A program made the translations under genes and the position numbers. The notes below the pieces were generated by a model. That model was not told the DNA's origin. It ran no database searches and was given only the letters and a program-made list of their open reading frames with translations. Below, in pieces: positions 4,252 through 5,639 of a stretch of 5,639 bases of DNA. Source of the DNA: an uncultured Clostridiaceae bacterium (GTDB taxonomy: Bacteria; Bacillota; Clostridia; Lachnospirales; Lachnospiraceae); the NCBI GenBank assembly GCA_947175375.1, contig CAMWMT010000207.1, forward strand, positions 1-5,639, read 5' to 3'. Every line of letters begins with the position of its first letter. The stretch's first letter is position 1.

Positions 4252-5639
4252 TCATGATTCTTCAAACAGGCATGCCCCATTGGTCTCGATGACCTTCTTA
4301 TACCAGTGGAACGATTTCTTGGGGATCCTCTTATAAGTACCTTTGCCGTAGTCATCGCAATCCACATAGATAAATCCATAACGTTTGGACATCTGCTTCG
4401 TAGATTCGGATACAAGGTCGATGCATCCCCAGGAGGTATAACCAAGACATTCTACCCCGTCATACTCAATGGCATCCAGCATGGCACGGAAATGGACATC
4501 AAAATAATCAATGCGGTACTGGTCATCAACTGTGCCGTCCTCTTTCAGGACATCCATGGCTCCAAGCCCGTTTTCCACGATGAATAACGGCTTGCGGTAA
4601 CGGTCATATAGATCCACCATGGAGATGCGAAGCCCGGTGGGATCGATCTGCCATCCCCAATCAGAGGATTCCAGATAGGGATTTTTCACCGCGATGATCG
4701 TATTGCCCGCGGTAGTGTCAAGATCATCCGTCTTGTGGGCTGCACAGGAAGACATATAGTAGGAGAAGGAGACAAAATCCACCGGATAGGCCTTCATGAT
4801 CTGGTCGTCTTCCGGTTCCTTTACAATGTGGATGCCGTGATTCCGGAAACGAGCCAGCAGGTACGCCGGATATTCGCCAAATACCTGGGTATCGCTGTAA
4901 CAGTAGGTACTTCTCATCATCTGCTGGGCTTCCAGCACATCTTCTGGCTTGCAAGTATATGGATAATAGGTGAGTTTGGTCAGCATGCATCCAACCATGG
5001 AGCCCGGGATCGTCTCATGACAGATCTTCGTTGCCAGCGCAGATGCCACGAACTGATGGTGCATGGCCTGGAAGATCACTTCTTCAAAATTTTTGCCTGG
5101 AAATCGATCTTCGATCAGGCCGCCAGTCGTATACGGATGGCGGATCATGGAGTCCACTTCGTTGAATGTCAGCCAGTATTTCACCTTATCCTTGTAGCGA
5201 GTGCAGATCGTCTCTACATATCTGACAAACATGCCAACGACCTCGCGGGAGTACCAGCCATCGTAATTCAACACCAGATTTAACGGCGGCTCATAGTGGG
5301 ACATGGTTACCAGAGGCTCGATGCCGTATTTTTTGCACTCGTCAAACACGGCGTCATAAAATGCCAGTCCTTCTTCATTGGGCGTCTCGTCATCTCCGTT
5401 TGGAAAGATGCGGGACCAGGCGATGGACAGGCGGTATACCTTGAATTCCATCTCGGCGAACAGTTTAATATCTTCTTTATAATGGTGATAGAAATCACTG
5501 GCATGGCGTTTTGGGTAATTGACTTCATCTTCCGGATGCGCTAGGGCTTCCTCAATATCTGCGGTGGTGATTGAGTTATGCGTCTTATAATCGGTAACAT
5601 CGGTGTCAAAATGCGCCCGCGCGCAGTCCGATACAGACC
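4252..5639 (-). CDS. 6-phospho-beta-glucosidase, glycoside hydrolase family 1 (partial, 5' end outside window)
   Basis: This cytoplasmic hydrolase would cleave phosphorylated beta-glucosides such as cellobiose-, arbutin- or salicin-6-phosphate after PTS uptake. The frame is open to the right edge; 461 residues are visible of the usual 470-480. The Met at 5451 is internal, because recognisable GH1 sequence continues before it (AHFDTDVTDYKTHNSI, then YHHYKEDIKLFAEM). Counting from that Met, the acid/base Glu is E98 in TFNEV, with Val in place of the usual Pro or Ile after NE. The nucleophile is E293 in IVENG. WGCIDLVS is followed by S350, K356 and Y358, whose spacing matches the Ser-Lys-Tyr that holds the 6-phosphate in BglA-type enzymes, so a plain beta-glucosidase is less likely. 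The C-terminus (KKSFHWYKKVIETNG) is intact. Names such as bglA, bglH and ascB are used for close relatives, so none is assigned. No PTS permease or antiterminator is visible; they may lie beyond the right edge. Confidence 0.95.
   Translation of the reverse strand, partial: SVSDCARAHFDTDVTDYKTHNSITTADIEEALAHPEDEVNYPKRHASDFYHHYKEDIKLFAEMEFKVYRLSIAWSRIFPNGDDETPNEEGLAFYDAVFDECKKYGIEPLVTMSHYEPPLNLVLNYDGWYSREVVGMFVRYVETICTRYKDKVKYWLTFNEVDSMIRHPYTTGGLIEDRFPGKNFEEVIFQAMHHQFVASALATKICHETIPGSMVGCMLTKLTYYPYTCKPEDVLEAQQMMRSTYCYSDTQVFGEYPAYLLARFRNHGIHIVKEPEDDQIMKAYPVDFVSFSYYMSSCAAHKTDDLDTTAGNTIIAVKNPYLESSDWGWQIDPTGLRISMVDLYDRYRKPLFIVENGLGAMDVLKEDGTVDDQYRIDYFDVHFRAMLDAIEYDGVECLGYTSWGCIDLVSESTKQMSKRYGFIYVDCDDYGKGTYKRIPKKSFHWYKKVIETNGACLFEES

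Noticed and set aside
4055..4336. Plus-strand open frames of 93 and 60 residues (4055-4336, 4110-4292)
   Set aside because: Both run through the inverted repeat, the 14-bp stem and into the antisense of the glycosidase, without a ribosome binding site.
4735..5283. Plus-strand open frame of 182 residues
   Set aside because: It is antisense to the glycosidase, which carries intact catalytic motifs over this stretch.
5449..5451. Start of the glycosidase at the Met at 5451
   Set aside because: Conserved GH1 sequence continues in frame to the right edge, so this Met is internal and the gene is not N-terminally truncated in the genome as far as can be seen.

Overview
The window reads as a low-to-mid GC Firmicute, most likely a gut Lachnospiraceae/Clostridia-type anaerobe. 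This rests on strong GGAGG-type ribosome binding sites, a two-subunit transketolase, a DUF939-type (aromatic acid exporter, ArAE_1) membrane protein, a GH1 6-phospho-beta-glucosidase, and compact intergenic regions with hairpins. It is ordinary chromosomal sugar-metabolism DNA. I see no phage, insertion sequence, CRISPR, tRNA or rRNA, and nothing I would call a new multi-gene system.

Left part (1-1706). The C-terminal half of a split transketolase is cut by the left edge. After 137 bases holding a promoter with a perfect -10 box inside a tandem 13-bp repeat comes a classical SDR oxidoreductase on the same strand. A 16-bp stem closes this block and is shared with the convergent regulator gene. 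Transketolase plus SDR suggests catabolism of a sugar, sugar alcohol or sugar-derivative phosphate. The substrate cannot be read from this window.

Middle (1709-4025). A GntR-family regulator with an FCD ligand domain runs leftward, and a DUF939-type membrane protein runs rightward from the same roughly 200-bp divergent region. That region carries two recognisable promoters, an 8-bp inverted repeat around the gntR -35 box, and a perfect 10-bp palindrome inside the exporter promoter spacer. The regulator could control itself, the exporter, the SDR/transketolase block, or several of these. The exporter converges on a 118-residue cysteine-containing protein that I do not recognise, with a hairpin between and over their 3' ends.

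Right part (4026-5639). A 226-bp gap holds a weak promoter, an 8-bp inverted repeat in the leader of the small gene, and a perfect 14-bp stem just after the next gene. That gene is a leftward GH1 6-phospho-beta-glucosidase cut by the right edge. Its catalytic glutamates and Ser-Lys-Tyr phosphate-binding signature are intact, so it probably acts on PTS-imported beta-glucosides. No PTS gene lies in the window.

The points most worth a second look are the FCD domain lacking its fourth metal ligand, the palindromes in the divergent region, the tandem repeat over the SDR promoter, the unrecognised small protein, and the U-tract-less 14-bp stem.
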